A stretch of DNA of 64,000 nt from Lingula anatina (taxonomy: Eukaryota > Brachiopoda > Lingulata > Lingulida > Lingulidae): contig NW_019776093.1 in the NCBI RefSeq assembly GCF_001039355.2, positions 17,411 to 81,410 of the forward strand. Direction: 5' to 3'. A program made the translations under genes and the position numbers. Position 1 is the first letter of the stretch. Each line of letters opens with the position of its first letter. Below the pieces are notes generated by a model. The model had not been told where the DNA came from. It searched no databases and saw nothing but the letters and a program-made list of their open reading frames with translations. Shown here one piece after another: positions 63,334 to 64,000 of this stretch.

Positions 63334-64000
63334 TGATGCTCATAAGTTAAGCAACAACCCGGTTTTTTCAAAAGTTTCTTCTATCATGATCATTATTTCA
63401 TTTGTTGGTGGGATTAAGCATATTTCTTTCATATGTTATAAATAACTTATTCAAATTGAATATTTCGGTTAAAGAAATACACCACACAGCTTATTGTAAT
63501 AATCAAAATGACTTTATTAACCAAACGGTACTAAAATATGCCAAACCATGTGTCAAAAAAGTATGCTCACACAGCAAAAAGTACGTGCTGATTAAAACAG
63601 CTTATTATGAAAAAATAAAGTTCGATCATCTAAGAATTAGTTTTTATAAAAGAAGACAGTGGATAATAGATGATTAATCGTCTATTATGCAATAAATATT
63701 GGGTGTGCTTTCCCTGGTTTTGAACAACAGCTTCACATTGTCTCCTGCAACTTGCCACTAACTTCTGCCAATCTTGCTTTGAGAGCTGGTTCCATTCTTT
63801 ATTTACTGCCTGTTGGACCTCTCTAATGTTTCTAACTGGAGGTTGTTTCTCATTTATTGCCCTGTCAATCATATCCTAAGCATGCTCGATTACATTGAGA
63901 ATTGGTAAATATGCAGGCCAATCCAAATGTGGAATACCGCGCTGTTGCAGCGCGTCTTGCACGGACCATGCTTTCTGGATGGGCGCATTGTCCTGCACTT
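63331..64000 (-). mobile_element. Tc1-like transposon, 3' part, copy 2 (continues past window)
   Basis: Same element as copy 1, extended: from the window edge inward it reads VQDNAPIQ (second catalytic Asp), LDWPAYLPILNVIEHA (catalytic Glu kept; the usual PDLNPIE is changed), then TAG at 63878-63876, then the C-terminal tail to GKHTQY. The stop and changed motif mean it is inactive. The (TA)n next to its end is longer than in copy 1. Confidence 0.85.

Larger units (their letters stand above)
62067..64000. repeat. Direct duplication 62071-63002 / 63008-63957
   Basis: Offset 937, widening to about 955 because of the longer (TA)n array. The left copy ends at the N at 63003. Confidence 0.93.

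Overview
This is a stretch of an intron-rich, AT-rich animal genome, not a prokaryotic one. Genes are split into 70-970 bp exons with GT/AG borders, microsatellites are abundant ((TAA)n, (CA)n, (GA)n, (TA)n), and there are Tc1-like fossils, MITEs and a dispersed inverted-repeat family. A marine invertebrate is my best guess, from gene content and repeat style. I cannot name the species.

Layout. 1-3310: the 3' part of an UNC-93-like membrane protein gene (+); its first visible exon is present twice. 8447-46361: a tandem array of SLC22 / organic-cation-transporter-like genes (+), all built on one 10-exon plan with the same exon lengths (191/220/104/155/172/213/224/185/155/last). Copy A is complete (566 codons). 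Copy B lacks exons 4-5. C repeats the 3' half of B. D has exons 1-2 only. D' is a pseudogene (exons 1, 2 and a stop-containing 4). E has all ten exons, with one extra A in exon 1. 47242-51274 and 59446-61724+: two monocarboxylate-transporter-like (SLC16) genes on the minus strand, convergent with the SLC22 array; the second continues beyond the right edge. Between them, 54608-56398 holds a small TATA-driven gene for a secreted ten-cysteine TIL-type protein. The right end is a Tc1-like transposon fossil, again present twice.

Assembly. There are four single N characters (912, 23403, 33115, 63003). At each one the sequence at or near the end of the left segment recurs in the right segment, about 1 to 4.4 kb long, nearly identical and in direct orientation. 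These look like contig joins whose overlap, or whose two haplotypes, were never merged. After collapse the SLC22 array probably holds A, B, a partial D and E rather than six loci.

Function. The window is a cluster of plasma-membrane transporter genes (UNC-93-like, SLC22, SLC16). The SLC22 array evolved by tandem duplication followed by decay through exon loss, a stop codon, a frameshift and transposon insertion. The most interesting non-genic structures are a 2.4 kb near-palindromic foldback element whose empty site survives in copy E, a TTAA-flanked 344-357 bp MITE, a second MITE of about 200 bp, and (TAA)n arrays that begin inside the intron 1 splice donor of every SLC22 copy. I found no clearly new gene system.
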